Shown here one piece after another: positions 33,767 through 43,598 of a DNA stretch of 64,000 nucleotides. The stretch is from Planctomycetota bacterium (GTDB lineage: Bacteria > Planctomycetota > UBA8742 > UBA2392), in assembly GCA_015075515.1 (NCBI GenBank), contig JABTUE010000004.1:1-64000 (forward strand), in the 5' to 3' direction. The translations under genes and the position numbers were made by a program. The notes beneath the pieces are model-generated. The model had not been told where the DNA came from. It worked only from the letters and a program-made list of their open reading frames with translations, and ran no database searches. The first letter of the stretch is position 1. Each line of letters starts with the position of its first letter.

Positions 33767-36508
33767 ATGGCATACAAGTGGTCGAAGGCGCGCGCGTTGC
33801 TGGCACTGGGCATGCTCTGCTGCGTGGCGACAGCCTGCAGCGTGATGCCGTTCCAAGGCAACGATTCGCGCGGCAGCGGCAAGACGGACTTTGTGGCCGA
33901 TGACGGGGCTGAAGCCGCCCCGCCGGCGGGGTACGAGCGCGAGGGCAAGGGCGCGCCCGGCAACAGCCGTGACAACCCCGGCGGCGAGCGCGTTTCGCGC
34001 GGCGGCCTGAGCGACGTTAACGAAAAGATCGCCGAAGGCGCCAAGGGTGCCGACGTGGGCAAGGACGACAAGAACGCGCGTGACGCGTTTGACCACGACC
34101 GGCTGCGCGACGTTGAATACCGCTGGCTCAAGGATCGCGGCATCGTCAGCAAACAGGCCGGCCGGCTGGAAGACGCCGAGCGCTACTTCACCCGCGCGCT
34201 TGAACTCAGCCCTGACCGCGCCAACGACGACGTGGTGAAGCTGCTTGATGAAGTGCGCGTGCAGCTTTCCAAGCCCGCCAGTCTGGCCCCGCGCTGGTCG
34301 GAGCTTTCGCGCGCCGCGCAGGAAGAGTTCGAGATCGAGGCCGACCGTACCTACACCAAGGCCAAACAGAAAGAGGCCGACGGTGACTGGTCGGGCGCGA
34401 TTGAAGAATGGAACAAGCTCAAGCGTCTGGTGCGGTTTGCGCCCTACGGCGCGGAACTCAAGCGCAACTACGACGCCGTGGCCGGCGCCGGCATTGACGC
34501 CGCCAACACCCAACTGGCGCGCCAGCGCAAGGTGCTGGAAGACGAGGCGCTCAAGCGCGAGCGCCGCATGGCCGACCTCAACGCAGTCAGCGAAGAAGAA
34601 CGCCGCCGTGAAGAGGTGGTCGAGCTGTGGCGCCAGGCCGTCTACAACCTGGAACTGCGACGCTTCCGCACCGCCGAAGAAATCGTTGACCGCATTCTGC
34701 ACATTGACCCGCAGTTCTCCCGCGCGGCCGACCTCAAGCGCGACATCCAGGATCGCCGCCTGATCCAGATGAACCGCGACACCTTTGAACTGCGCATTGC
34801 CGGCTACCAGGAGGCCATGCGTCAGCTCAAGGAAGCCCTGGTGCCGCAGACCGAAATGATCCGCTACCCGACGGGCCTTCTGGCCGAGCGCATCCGCAAC
34901 CGCCGCCAGAGTGCCGCCGACGCCATCAAGACCAACCCGGCGGTCCAGCGCATTGAAAACGCCCTGGCCTCCAAGATCATCCCGTTCACGTTTGAAGAGC
35001 GCACGCTGATTGACGTGATCGCCGAAGTACGCACCAAGGCCGACATCAACATCCAGCTTGACAAAGACGTCAAGGCCAACAGCGGCCAGCAGACGGTAAC
35101 GATCACGCTGGAAGACATTCCGGTCGGGTCGGCCCTGAACATCATTCTGGGTGACCTGAACCTCAAGACGGCCTTCCGCAACGACCTGCTGTTTGTGGTG
35201 GCCGCCGACGCGGCGCCGGACGCCAGCGCCCTGGTGACCCGCGTACACGACGTGCGCGACCTGACGTTCAACATTGCCGAGTTCACCGGCCCGCGCATCC
35301 GTCTCAAGAGCGCCGACGACAGCACCGCCGGCCCGGCGATCGTTTATCCGGACGAATCCGAACGCACGCTGGACATTGACCGCATTGAAGAACTGGTGAC
35401 CGCCACCGTTGCGCCCGACAACTGGGACGCGCCGTTTGCCCTGCGCTTTTTCGCCGGGCAGCTTGTCGCCACGCACACCCCGCAGGTGCAGGCCGAACTG
35501 CGCGACTTCCTGGACGAACTGCGCCAGATTGCCGGCCTGATGGTGAACATCGAGGTTCGCTTCATCAGTGTTGAAGACGACTACCTGCAGGACTTCGGCA
35601 TTGACTTCCGCGGCCTTGGTGGCCCGGCGGCCGTGCCCAACCAGGCCAACATCGTGCTGGAAGACGTGACCACCGGCAACGAAGACAACGCCGGCGGCCA
35701 GTTCGACAACGGTTCGGGCGGCATTGCCCCGGCCAACCCGACGGCCGGTATCTTCTTCAACAACCAGAACCCGAACAACCCGCCGGTCAACTTCAACCAG
35801 GACATCCGCGGCCGGTTTGAGCACATCTTTGACAATGCCCTGGGCAACGTGCTGACCAACAACGGCGGCTTTGCCATGCAGTTCTCGTACTTCGTGGATC
35901 TGACCCAGATCAACGCGGTGATTCACGCCGTGCAGAAGCGCAAAAAGGCCCGTATTCTGACCGCTCCGCGCCTGAGCGCCTTCAACACCCAGCGCAGCAA
36001 CATCACCATCGTCAACCAGGTGCCGTACATCCGCGACTTTGACCTGCAGACCGCCACCACGGCCGCGATTGCCAACCCCGTGGTGGACACGATTCTGGAC
36101 GGCATGGTTCTGGACGTGAAGCCCACCGTCAGCAACGACCGGCGCTTCATCACCGTGGAAGTGCAGCCCACGGTGGCCGAACTGGTGCTGCCGATTCCCA
36201 CCTTCACCACCACGCTGGGTCCCACCAGCGCCGTGACGATCCAGATTCCAGAAGTCCGCCTGCAGACGGTGCAGACCACCGTGCGCGTGCCGGACGGCGG
36301 CGCCGTGGTGATCGCTGGCCTGAAGACCGTGCGCGACATCTGGAAGGAAAGCTCGGTGCCGATCCTGGGCGATATCCCGCTGCTGGGCATGCTGTTCCGC
36401 CGCCAGGCCATGGACAAGGAACAGTTCAACCTGGTGATCGTGGTTCACGCCAAGGTGATTGACCTCAACGACGAAGAAGCCCACCGTCCGGGTTGGGGCG
36501 GCAACTAA
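33767..36508 (+). CDS. Type II/III secretion-type secretin (GspD/PilQ superfamily) lipoprotein
   Basis: A 913-residue exported protein. A lipobox-like ATAC gives Cys24, followed by a low-complexity linker and a helical/TPR-like region around 100-330. An STN/N-domain pair lies around 405-590, homologous to the small protein at 6795-7478. The secretin pore domain is around 640-905, with KARILTAPRLSAFNTQRSNITIVNQVPYI, VRVPDGGAVVIAGL and the C-terminal SSVPILGDIPLLGMLFR. It should form an outer-membrane ring for protein export or pilus extrusion. An Asn-rich insert (about 625-680) is specific to this copy. Followed by a strong terminator. Confidence 0.87.
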   Translation: MAYKWSKARALLALGMLCCVATACSVMPFQGNDSRGSGKTDFVADDGAEAAPPAGYEREGKGAPGNSRDNPGGERVSRGGLSDVNEKIAEGAKGADVGKDDKNARDAFDHDRLRDVEYRWLKDRGIVSKQAGRLEDAERYFTRALELSPDRANDDVVKLLDEVRVQLSKPASLAPRWSELSRAAQEEFEIEADRTYTKAKQKEADGDWSGAIEEWNKLKRLVRFAPYGAELKRNYDAVAGAGIDAANTQLARQRKVLEDEALKRERRMADLNAVSEEERRREEVVELWRQAVYNLELRRFRTAEEIVDRILHIDPQFSRAADLKRDIQDRRLIQMNRDTFELRIAGYQEAMRQLKEALVPQTEMIRYPTGLLAERIRNRRQSAADAIKTNPAVQRIENALASKIIPFTFEERTLIDVIAEVRTKADINIQLDKDVKANSGQQTVTITLEDIPVGSALNIILGDLNLKTAFRNDLLFVVAADAAPDASALVTRVHDVRDLTFNIAEFTGPRIRLKSADDSTAGPAIVYPDESERTLDIDRIEELVTATVAPDNWDAPFALRFFAGQLVATHTPQVQAELRDFLDELRQIAGLMVNIEVRFISVEDDYLQDFGIDFRGLGGPAAVPNQANIVLEDVTTGNEDNAGGQFDNGSGGIAPANPTAGIFFNNQNPNNPPVNFNQDIRGRFEHIFDNALGNVLTNNGGFAMQFSYFVDLTQINAVIHAVQKRKKARILTAPRLSAFNTQRSNITIVNQVPYIRDFDLQTATTAAIANPVVDTILDGMVLDVKPTVSNDRRFITVEVQPTVAELVLPIPTFTTTLGPTSAVTIQIPEVRLQTVQTTVRVPDGGAVVIAGLKTVRDIWKESSVPILGDIPLLGMLFRRQAMDKEQFNLVIVVHAKVIDLNDEEAHRPGWGGN

Positions 36509-36525
36509 GACGCAACGACAGACAA

Positions 36526-36558
36526 CCGGGGCGCCTGCGGGCGCCCCGGTTTCGTTTT
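36526..36558 (+). terminator. Rho-independent terminator
   Basis: Ten-pair stem CCGGGGCGCC/GGCGCCCCGG (36526-36535 and 36540-36549) with loop TGCG, then TTTCGTTTT. Confidence 0.9.
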
Positions 36559-36591
36559 GCAAATCGTCCCGTGCGGCGGTATCGCGGGGCC

Positions 36592-38103
36592 ATGCCCACG
36601 GTGCACCCAGAGCGCACGATCCGCACCCACGCCAACATTGTTCACCTGGCTGGTGATCTGGCCTACAAGCTCAAGAAGCCCGTGCGTTATCCGTTTCTGG
36701 ACTACTCGACGCCGGAACTGCGCCGGCGCTTCATCCAGGAGGAGTTCCGGCTGAACCGGCGCTTTTCGCCGGACATCTATCTGGGCGTGGTCGAGGTGCA
36801 GGGCACAGAACCATTGCAGATCGGCCCGCTGTTGTCGGAACTTCCGCCCGATTCCGCGGCGGGCGACTTTGCCGTGGTCATGCGGCGCATACCCGATGAT
36901 TGCTGGCTTCCGGCCCTGTGTGCCCGGGGCGAGCTGCGCCAGACCCACCTGGACGCGCTGATGGCATTGCTGGTTCAGACCTGGCGTGAACATCCCGCCG
37001 ACGATGCCGTTCGCCGGTGCGGCATGCCCGACGTTCTGGCCCGCAACACCGTGGCCAATGTGGCCGAATGCCGACGCTTTGTGCCCCAACTGTTGTCCGG
37101 GGCGGTCTGGACACGGCTGGATGCCCTGCTGCGCGGCTGGATTGGGGCCAACCCGGCTGTGTTCGAAACCCGGGTGGCGCAGGATCGAATCCGCGACGGC
37201 CACGGCGACCTGAAGCCCGGCAACATCGCGTTTGTGGACGGTCGTCCCGTGGTTACGGACTGCATCGAGTTCAACCCGCAGTTCCGCCGCATGGATACCC
37301 TGGCCGAGGCTGCGTTTCTGGCCACCGGTTTGCAGTCGCTGGGGCAGTTCGAGGCCGCCGCCCAGGCCTTTGCGGCCTACCGTCGTGCCGCGCGCGACGA
37401 GTTTCCGGACGCGCTGCGGCGCTACTACCAGGCGCACTTTGCCGCGGTGATGGGCAAGGTGACCGCCCTGCAACTGGATGACCCGGCGATTGAAAGCACC
37501 CAGCGCCAGGTGGCCACTGGCGCGGCGCGCGCGTACTTCGGACTGGCAGACTTTTTCGCGCGCGAGCCGCACGTGATTCTGGTCGGCGGCATCATGGGCT
37601 GCGGCAAAAGCACGCTGTCGCTGGCGTTGTCGCGGGCCACGGGCTGGCCGGTGTGGCACAGCGACGTGCTGCGCAAGGAACTTTGGGGTGTGGCCGCCAC
37701 GGAACGCCTGCCGGCTTCGGCCTACACCGACGAGGCCGCGGTACGTGTGTACCAGGCTCTGGCGGCACGTGTGTCCGGCGCCGGCGCCGGGGTGATTCTG
37801 GACGCCCAGTGGCCCGCGCCGGAGCTGCGGCGCATCGGCCTTTCGGCCGCCCGGCGTGCGGGCGCGGCGGTGTCGCTGGTGCTGTGTGACGCCCCCGACG
37901 ACGTGGTGCGGGCCCGCATGGACCGGCGCGAACGCGACCCGGGGCGTGTCAGCGACGCGACCAGCGAACTGCTGGCGGCCGCGCGGGCGCGGTTTGTGCC
38001 GCCCGGCGCCGAAGAGGGCGCCGATGTACTGCGCCTGGACACAACCGGCACGGTGGAACTGTCCGTGGCGCGGGTGCTGCAATGGCTGGTCAGGCCTTGC
38101 TGA
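36592..38103 (+). CDS. Fusion of aminoglycoside phosphotransferase-like and P-loop kinase domains
   Basis: A 503-residue cytoplasmic protein. The amino half (to about 325) is APH/choline-kinase-like with the Brenner motif HGDLKPGNIAF near 204 and DCIEFNP as the metal-binding part. The carboxy half has a P-loop GGIMGCGKST near 330 and an AAA_33/gluconate-kinase-like body. This two-domain family is widespread and of unknown substrate; small-molecule phosphorylation is presumed. The start ATG follows the terminator of the secretin gene. Its end overlaps the convergent gene by 14 bases. Confidence 0.87.
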   Translation: MPTVHPERTIRTHANIVHLAGDLAYKLKKPVRYPFLDYSTPELRRRFIQEEFRLNRRFSPDIYLGVVEVQGTEPLQIGPLLSELPPDSAAGDFAVVMRRIPDDCWLPALCARGELRQTHLDALMALLVQTWREHPADDAVRRCGMPDVLARNTVANVAECRRFVPQLLSGAVWTRLDALLRGWIGANPAVFETRVAQDRIRDGHGDLKPGNIAFVDGRPVVTDCIEFNPQFRRMDTLAEAAFLATGLQSLGQFEAAAQAFAAYRRAARDEFPDALRRYYQAHFAAVMGKVTALQLDDPAIESTQRQVATGAARAYFGLADFFAREPHVILVGGIMGCGKSTLSLALSRATGWPVWHSDVLRKELWGVAATERLPASAYTDEAAVRVYQALAARVSGAGAGVILDAQWPAPELRRIGLSAARRAGAAVSLVLCDAPDDVVRARMDRRERDPGRVSDATSELLAAARARFVPPGAEEGADVLRLDTTGTVELSVARVLQWLVRPC

Positions 38104-38527
38104 CGGCCTCGTCAAATCGAAAGGCCTGTTTCAGGCCCTTTTCAAGGTCATAGACGTTGTCGAAGTCTTCCAGCTTGTCGTCGTCGGTGCGCTGAAGCAG
38201 CCCGGCGTCGCACAGGTTGAAAATCACGTGGCCCCAGTCGCGCGTGGCACGGATGCCCCAACTGCGCCACACGTCATAGGCCATGAATCCGAACTGTTGC
38301 AGCGCCAGCCGGCGCAGGCCTTCGCACACTTCCTGTCCGGTCAGGTGCCGGCGGGTCTTGTCCGTGAGCTTCAGGTACTCGCGGGTGGTGTACTCAATGC
38401 CCTCCCACATCACAAAGCGGTAGGCCGCGGGCGCGTAGCGCGGATCGCGCCGGCAGATGGCCATGATGCCGGCCTCGGCATCAATCGGTTCGGAGTCCGC
38501 GGGGGTGGGCGGGTCGGTTTCGGACAT
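38090..38527 (-). CDS. Minf_1886-like small conserved protein
   Basis: A 145-residue soluble protein. Signature-like sequence is ICRRDPRYAPAAYRFVMWEGIEYT, HLTGQEVCEGLRRLALQQFGFMA and RDWGHVIFNLCDAGLL, matching from memory the Plancto/Verruco-restricted Minf_1886 family. Role unknown. The ATG at 38527 starts one base after the metG stop, so it is the last gene of a ricT-metG operon. It is useful as a taxonomic marker. Confidence 0.82.
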   Translation of the reverse strand: MSETDPPTPADSEPIDAEAGIMAICRRDPRYAPAAYRFVMWEGIEYTTREYLKLTDKTRRHLTGQEVCEGLRRLALQQFGFMAYDVWRSWGIRATRDWGHVIFNLCDAGLLQRTDDDKLEDFDNVYDLEKGLKQAFRFDEAVSKA

Positions 38528-38528
38528 G

Positions 38529-40139
38529 TCAGGCGCCCCCCGTTTCCAGCCGCGCGAACAGCGGCTGCGGGCCGACAATTGTGTGGCCGGGCGCAAAGGC
38601 GTTCCAGCGCAGTACGGCTTCCAGCCGGCCTTCGGCCTTGATGCCAAGCTGGTCGGCAATCCGCGCCGATGCGTCGGGCAGAAACGCCCGCAGCGCGTGA
38701 CACAGCACGAAACAGACCTGGCACAGTGTGTGCATGGAGGCCTGCAGGTCGTTGGCCCGGGCGGGGTCCTTGGCCAGCTTGAAGGGCGCGGCGTTGTTTA
38801 CAAAAGCGTTGGTTTCGCGCACCAGTTCAAACACGGCCTCGCAGGCGCCGTCGAGATCAAACGCCGTTACGGCCGCGACCATGCGCGCGTACAGCGCGTT
38901 GACGCGCGCGATGATGTCCCGGCGGGCGCGTTCCAGAGCCGGCTGTTCAAACGCGACTTCGGCGGGAACCTTGCCCGCGAAATACTTGCCCAGCATGGTC
39001 AGCGACCGGTTGACCAGGTTGCCCAGGCCGTTGGCCAGATCGGCGTTGTAGCGCGTGATAAACGCGGCCTGGCGCCAGTCGGCGTCACCCTTGGCCGGGC
39101 CTTCGCGCAGAACGTGCCAGCGCAGGGCGTCGCGGCCGTACTTGTCGGCGATTTCCAGCGGCCTGATCACGTTGCCCAGAGTCTTGGACATCTTGTCGCC
39201 CTCGACCTGCCACCAGCCGTGGGCGAACACCTGACGCGGCGGGTTCACACCCGCGCCCAGAAGCTGCGACCACCAGACCACACTGTGGTGCCACAGAATA
39301 TCCTTGCCCACCAGGTGCACGGCATGGGGCCACCAGTGGGCAAATGGCGCGCGCACCGGCTCGTGCCCGTGGCGCGAACGGCCGGCAATGGCGTCCGTGG
39401 GCAGGCCCTGAGCGTCCGGCCAGCCCAGACCGCTGATGTAGTTGACCAGCGCGTCCCACCACACCCAGATCACGTGCTGGGGCTCCCACGGCAGCGGCAC
39501 GCCCCAGTCAAAGGTGGTGCGGGTGACGCTGATGTCGTTGAGCCCATCCTTGAGCTTGCCGACAATCTCGTTGCGGCGCGGCTCGGGCACGATGCAGTCC
39601 GGGAACTTCGCGATGTGTTCCAGCAGCGGTTGGGTGAACCGGCTGAGGGCAAAGAAATAGTTTTCCTCGCTGACCTGCTGGGGCGTTGTCTTGTGGATCG
39701 GGCACTTGCCCTCAACCAGATCTTTTTCGGTGTAGTTGGTTTCGCAATCCACACAGTACAGGGCGTTGTAGCGGTCCTTGCGGATGTGCCCCGCATCGCG
39801 CAGGCGCGTGAACAATGCCTGTACGGCGCGCTTGTGAAAATCGTCGGTGGTGCGGATGAAAATGTCGTACTGGATGTCCAGCCGTTCCCACAGTTCAAAG
39901 AACTTGCCGACAATGCGGTCGGCAAAGGCTTTGGGCGTCGTGCCCGCGGCCGTGGCGGCCTTGTGGATCTTCTGGCCGTGCTCGTCGCTGCCGGTCAGAA
40001 ACAGCACGGGCCGGCCGCAGGCGCGCCAGAACCGGGCCAGCGTGTCGGCGTACAACGTGGTGGTGGCGTGACCGATGTGAAGTTCATCGTTCACGTAATA
40101 CAGCGGCGTAGTGATGTAGACGGGTGTTTCGACGTTCAT
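38529..40139 (-). CDS. metG: Methionyl-tRNA synthetase
   Basis: A 536-residue class I synthetase. HIGH appears as HIGHA near residue 22 and KMSKS as KMSKT near 300. The Zn knuckle is reduced to CVDCETNYTEKDLVEGKCPIH. No C-terminal tRNA-binding/dimerisation domain is present, so it is the short monomeric type. It charges tRNA-Met and initiator tRNA. The ATG at 40139 (MNVETPVYITTPLYY) fits the conserved start. Downstream of the ricT-like gene by about 70 bases. Confidence 0.95.
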   Translation of the reverse strand: MNVETPVYITTPLYYVNDELHIGHATTTLYADTLARFWRACGRPVLFLTGSDEHGQKIHKAATAAGTTPKAFADRIVGKFFELWERLDIQYDIFIRTTDDFHKRAVQALFTRLRDAGHIRKDRYNALYCVDCETNYTEKDLVEGKCPIHKTTPQQVSEENYFFALSRFTQPLLEHIAKFPDCIVPEPRRNEIVGKLKDGLNDISVTRTTFDWGVPLPWEPQHVIWVWWDALVNYISGLGWPDAQGLPTDAIAGRSRHGHEPVRAPFAHWWPHAVHLVGKDILWHHSVVWWSQLLGAGVNPPRQVFAHGWWQVEGDKMSKTLGNVIRPLEIADKYGRDALRWHVLREGPAKGDADWRQAAFITRYNADLANGLGNLVNRSLTMLGKYFAGKVPAEVAFEQPALERARRDIIARVNALYARMVAAVTAFDLDGACEAVFELVRETNAFVNNAAPFKLAKDPARANDLQASMHTLCQVCFVLCHALRAFLPDASARIADQLGIKAEGRLEAVLRWNAFAPGHTIVGPQPLFARLETGGA

Positions 40140-40209
40140 GCCTTGCGTTTTGACCAACGAGCCGTGCCCGCGCAAGCGGCAACCGGTTGTTTAACGGCCG
40201 GGGGCGTGA

Positions 40210-41388
40210 TCAGGTTTCGGGGGGCGCGGCGTCCGGCGGTGTCGCATCGTCGCCCGGTTTGGGCTCCGGTTCGGCCTCGATGACCGGGCGCTCAATCATG
40301 GCCGTGTCCGGCGGCACGATCCGGGCTTCGTCGCGGGCAATCGCGGCGGTTTCGTCCACGGGCTCGTAGGCGGCGGATGTGCCGGAATCCGGCGCGTCTT
40401 CCGCTTCGGGATCGAGGGTCGGCTTGTCGTCGGCGCGCCGGGCCGGGTGCACGGCGTCCTGGCCGTGGCGGCGATCCTGCACGGACTTCATGCGTTCGCT
40501 GCGGGCGGCGTCGCGCGCGGCGCGCTCGGCCAGGAACTTTTCGCGGCGTTCGCGTTTGTAGCGCCGGATATCCTTGTCGGACCAGTCGGGCTCAAACGTG
40601 ATCTCGCTGACCGGCCGCGGCTCGCGCCGGCCGTCGCCGAAGTCCACGATCACCTTCTGGCCCAGGATGTCCACGCTGCATGCGTGGCATTCCTTGCCCT
40701 CGCAGGTGACAGGCTGGCCTTCCAGCGGAACCGAGCGCCGCAGCGCGTTGTAAAGGTCGTCTTCGTACTTCAGGCAGCACTTCAGGCGCCCGCACTGGCC
40801 GCTGATTTTCTGGGGGTCCAGGCTGATGTGCTGGGTCTTGGCCATCTTCATCGAGACCGGCACGAAATCAATGATGTAGCTGATGCAGCACAGTTCCTGG
40901 CCGCACACGCCCACGTCGCCGGCCACGCGCGCGGCGTCGCGGGCGCCCACCTGGCGCAGTTCCACGCGCTGGCCCACGCTTTCGGTGAACTCGCGCACGA
41001 ACTCGCGGAAGTCCAGCCGGTCTTCGGCCGTGAAGTACACGATCAGTTTGTCGCCCGACAGCAGCCGTTCGCTGTTCTGGTAGCGCATGGGCAGCTTGTG
41101 CTTGGCCGCCAGTTCCTTGAACTTGCGTTTGACCGGCCGGAAGTCTTCTGTCCGGTATTCGCGGAACTTCGTGCTGTCCTCAAGACTGGGCTTGCGCAGA
41201 ACCTCGCCGGCGATGATCTGGTCGGGGCGCAGTTTGTGGTCGCCCGGCGCCAGCTTGACCTGCCCAAGCTCCAGCCCGCGCTTGGTCTTGAGCACGACCA
41301 TGTCATTGACACGCAGGTTCAGATCCCGCGGAACCCGGAAGTGATCCATCAGCCGCAGCGTCGAATACCGTGCCAGTACCGTTGTCAT
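40210..41388 (-). CDS. ricT: PSP1 domain protein (RicT/YaaT-like) with acidic-Pro tail
   Basis: A 392-residue protein. The first 270 residues are PSP1/RicT-like, with conserved Cys motifs CGQELCCISYI and CGRLKCCLKYE, which in the Bacillus RicAFT complex help hold iron-sulfur clusters. A charged, Pro/Glu-rich C-terminal tail of about 110 residues is extra. The homologue in Bacillus works with RNase Y; here only the domain is seen. It lies directly upstream of metG. Confidence 0.87.
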   Translation of the reverse strand: MTTVLARYSTLRLMDHFRVPRDLNLRVNDMVVLKTKRGLELGQVKLAPGDHKLRPDQIIAGEVLRKPSLEDSTKFREYRTEDFRPVKRKFKELAAKHKLPMRYQNSERLLSGDKLIVYFTAEDRLDFREFVREFTESVGQRVELRQVGARDAARVAGDVGVCGQELCCISYIIDFVPVSMKMAKTQHISLDPQKISGQCGRLKCCLKYEDDLYNALRRSVPLEGQPVTCEGKECHACSVDILGQKVIVDFGDGRREPRPVSEITFEPDWSDKDIRRYKRERREKFLAERAARDAARSERMKSVQDRRHGQDAVHPARRADDKPTLDPEAEDAPDSGTSAAYEPVDETAAIARDEARIVPPDTAMIERPVIEAEPEPKPGDDATPPDAAPPET

Positions 41389-41472
41389 GCTGTGTCAGAA
41401 ACTAGTCCATCACAGCATGAAGGGCAAGGCAGGGCCAAGCCACGAAAACGTGCCGCTGGGCCCGAACCCCGC

Positions 41473-41501
41473 GTGACGGCTGTAACCCATGCCGCTATAA
41501 T
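41473..41501 (+). promoter_or_regulatory. Promoter with consensus -10 before kinase-WD40 gene
   Basis: TATAAT (41496-41501) preceded by a 17-base spacer and GTGACG (41473-41478). The predicted start lies about 27 bases before the ATG at 41535. Confidence 0.6.
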
Positions 41502-41534
41502 CCTCGCGCTCACAAACCTTTGGCCTGACAGCCC

Positions 41535-43493
41535 ATGCAGAAATGCGCCGCCTGCGGCACCGAAAACCCTGACGCAGCCAAGTTTTGCATCAATTGCGGT
41601 GCAGGCCTTGGCGATGCGGCCGGCGCCGCCAAACGCCCGTCACAGCCCGACGAAATCGGCCGTGTCAAAGACGATGACGACGGCCTGATCTTCAAGGCCG
41701 AAGCCGTCAGTTATGACCCCGGCACGATTGTGTCGGACCGTTACCAGGTGGAACGTGAACTGGGTCGCGGCGGCATGGGTACGGTGCTGTTGTGCCGTGA
41801 CAAGTTTCAGGACGACGAGTTCTGCTGTCTGAAGGTGATCAACCCGCAATTGGTGGACAACGAAGAACTGGTGGAGCGCTTCAAAAGTGAAGGCCGCATT
41901 GCCCGCAAAATCCGGCACCCGGTGATCATCGCCACTCACGACGTGTTCGAGTGGAAGGGGCGCTGGCACATCAGCATGGAATTTTTCCCGGGCATTGTGC
42001 TGCGCAAGGTGATCAACGATGCCGACGCCAGCGGCAACGCCGTGCCGCTCAATGATGCCGTCGCGATTGTCACGCACATGCTGGACGGCCTGACGGCGGC
42101 GCACGAGGTAACGGTGCACCGCGACCTGAAGCCTGAAAACATCATGCTCAAGGGCGCGCCGGGCAGCCCCGAGTTCCAGTTGAAGATTCTGGACTTCGGC
42201 ATTGCCAAGAACTTCGAAGTCAGCAACGCCACGATGGCTGAAGTGGCGATGGGCACCACCGGCTACATGGCCCCCGAACAGGCCCGCGACGCCGCCAACG
42301 TGGACAAGCGCGCCGACCTGTACGCCGTGACGGTGATGTTCTACGAGCTGCTGACGGGGCTGTTGCCGGTGGGCAACTATGAGCCGCCGACGGCGCTGCG
42401 CAACGAACTGCCGCCGTGGGTGGACGCGTTTGTGGACAAGGGCCTGAAGTCGCGCCCGGACGCGCGTTACAACACCGCCGAGGAAATGAAAAAGGCGCTG
42501 CTGACCGGTGGCGGCCAGACCGACCCCCAGAAAGGCGCCGGCCGGCAGACCCAGGTGTTCACCAGCCCGCTGGTGGATGTCGAGAAAGAGAAAGACCCGG
42601 TCAAGGACGGCCGCTGGCTGCGCATCAAGCTGATGGATTCGCGCCAGGGGCTGGTGCATGCCGTCAGTTATTCGCCCGACGGCGCCGTGTTTGCCAGCGC
42701 CGGCGAAGACGGCACCGTGCGCGTATGGGACAGCAAGCGTCTCAAGCAGATTGCCGAACTCAAGGGCCACAGCGCCTGGGTCAAGTCGCTGCATTTTTCA
42801 CCCAACGGCCGCGTTCTGGCCACCGGCAGCGGCGACACCACCGTGCGCGTGTGGGACACCCGCACCTGGCGCGAAGCCGCGGTGATTACGGGCCACGAAA
42901 AGCCGGTGATCGCCGTGCGCTTTTCGCCCGACGGCAACTTTCTGGCCAGCAGCGGCGCCGACCAGACAGCGGTGCTGTGGGAAACCCAGAGTTTTGAACC
43001 GGTCACCGAAGTTCACGGCGGCGGCATTGCGGCTCTGAGCTTTTCGCCCGACGGTCTGCTTCTGGCCAGCGGCACGCTGAACCAGAGTGTTGTGGTCTGG
43101 GACCTGATGACCGGCGACGTGCTGGTGGAACTCAAGGGCCACCGGGGCACGATTACCAGCCTGAGCTTCAGCCCCGACGGCCGGTTTCTGCTCAGCGGCA
43201 GCGACGACAGCACGATCCGCGTATACGAGGTTCCGGGGTTCCAGCGCACGCTGAAGGTGCGCGACCATTCCAGCCTGGTCTGGAACATCGCGTTTACCGC
43301 CGACGCGCGCGTGATGGCCAGCGCCGGCGAAGACCGCATGCTGGTGCTGCGCCGCCTGCCGGACTGGGAAGAAATCGCCAGTTTCATGGATCACCCCAAG
43401 GGTGTATCGGGCGTCAGCTTTTCGCCCGATGGCCGCGGCATGGTCACTTGCGGGCGTGAGGGCGGCATTGCCGTCTATTCGCTTCAGATGTAG
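41535..43493 (+). CDS. Ser/Thr protein kinase with N-terminal zinc ribbon and WD40 propeller
   Basis: A 652-residue kinase. A Cys4 zinc ribbon (CAACGTENPDAAKFCINCG) opens the protein. The kinase domain runs from about 70 to 325, with GRGGMGTVLL (nucleotide loop), Lys in CLKVI, HRDLKPENI, DFG in LDFGIA, and APE in GYMAPEQ. About seven WD40 repeats fill 365-652, many with the SFSPDGRxLxSGS pattern. No membrane segment, so it should be cytoplasmic. It is followed by NfeD/flotillin genes and a SpoIIE-type phosphatase on the opposite strand. Confidence 0.93.
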   Translation: MQKCAACGTENPDAAKFCINCGAGLGDAAGAAKRPSQPDEIGRVKDDDDGLIFKAEAVSYDPGTIVSDRYQVERELGRGGMGTVLLCRDKFQDDEFCCLKVINPQLVDNEELVERFKSEGRIARKIRHPVIIATHDVFEWKGRWHISMEFFPGIVLRKVINDADASGNAVPLNDAVAIVTHMLDGLTAAHEVTVHRDLKPENIMLKGAPGSPEFQLKILDFGIAKNFEVSNATMAEVAMGTTGYMAPEQARDAANVDKRADLYAVTVMFYELLTGLLPVGNYEPPTALRNELPPWVDAFVDKGLKSRPDARYNTAEEMKKALLTGGGQTDPQKGAGRQTQVFTSPLVDVEKEKDPVKDGRWLRIKLMDSRQGLVHAVSYSPDGAVFASAGEDGTVRVWDSKRLKQIAELKGHSAWVKSLHFSPNGRVLATGSGDTTVRVWDTRTWREAAVITGHEKPVIAVRFSPDGNFLASSGADQTAVLWETQSFEPVTEVHGGGIAALSFSPDGLLLASGTLNQSVVVWDLMTGDVLVELKGHRGTITSLSFSPDGRFLLSGSDDSTIRVYEVPGFQRTLKVRDHSSLVWNIAFTADARVMASAGEDRMLVLRRLPDWEEIASFMDHPKGVSGVSFSPDGRGMVTCGREGGIAVYSLQM

Positions 43494-43598
43494 GGGCTGT
43501 GCCTACAAATCTGCTGCCCGATTGGAGTCGGCACTGTCAGTATCCGTCTGGTACCCTTTCCGCGTCACAGGGGGACCTGTGGCAAGGAGGCAAAGGAC

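Noticed and set aside
33650..36562. A 970-codon open frame opposite the secretin gene
   Set aside because: It mirrors the codon bias of the real gene and gives no recognisable domain; the plus-strand secretin is unmistakable.
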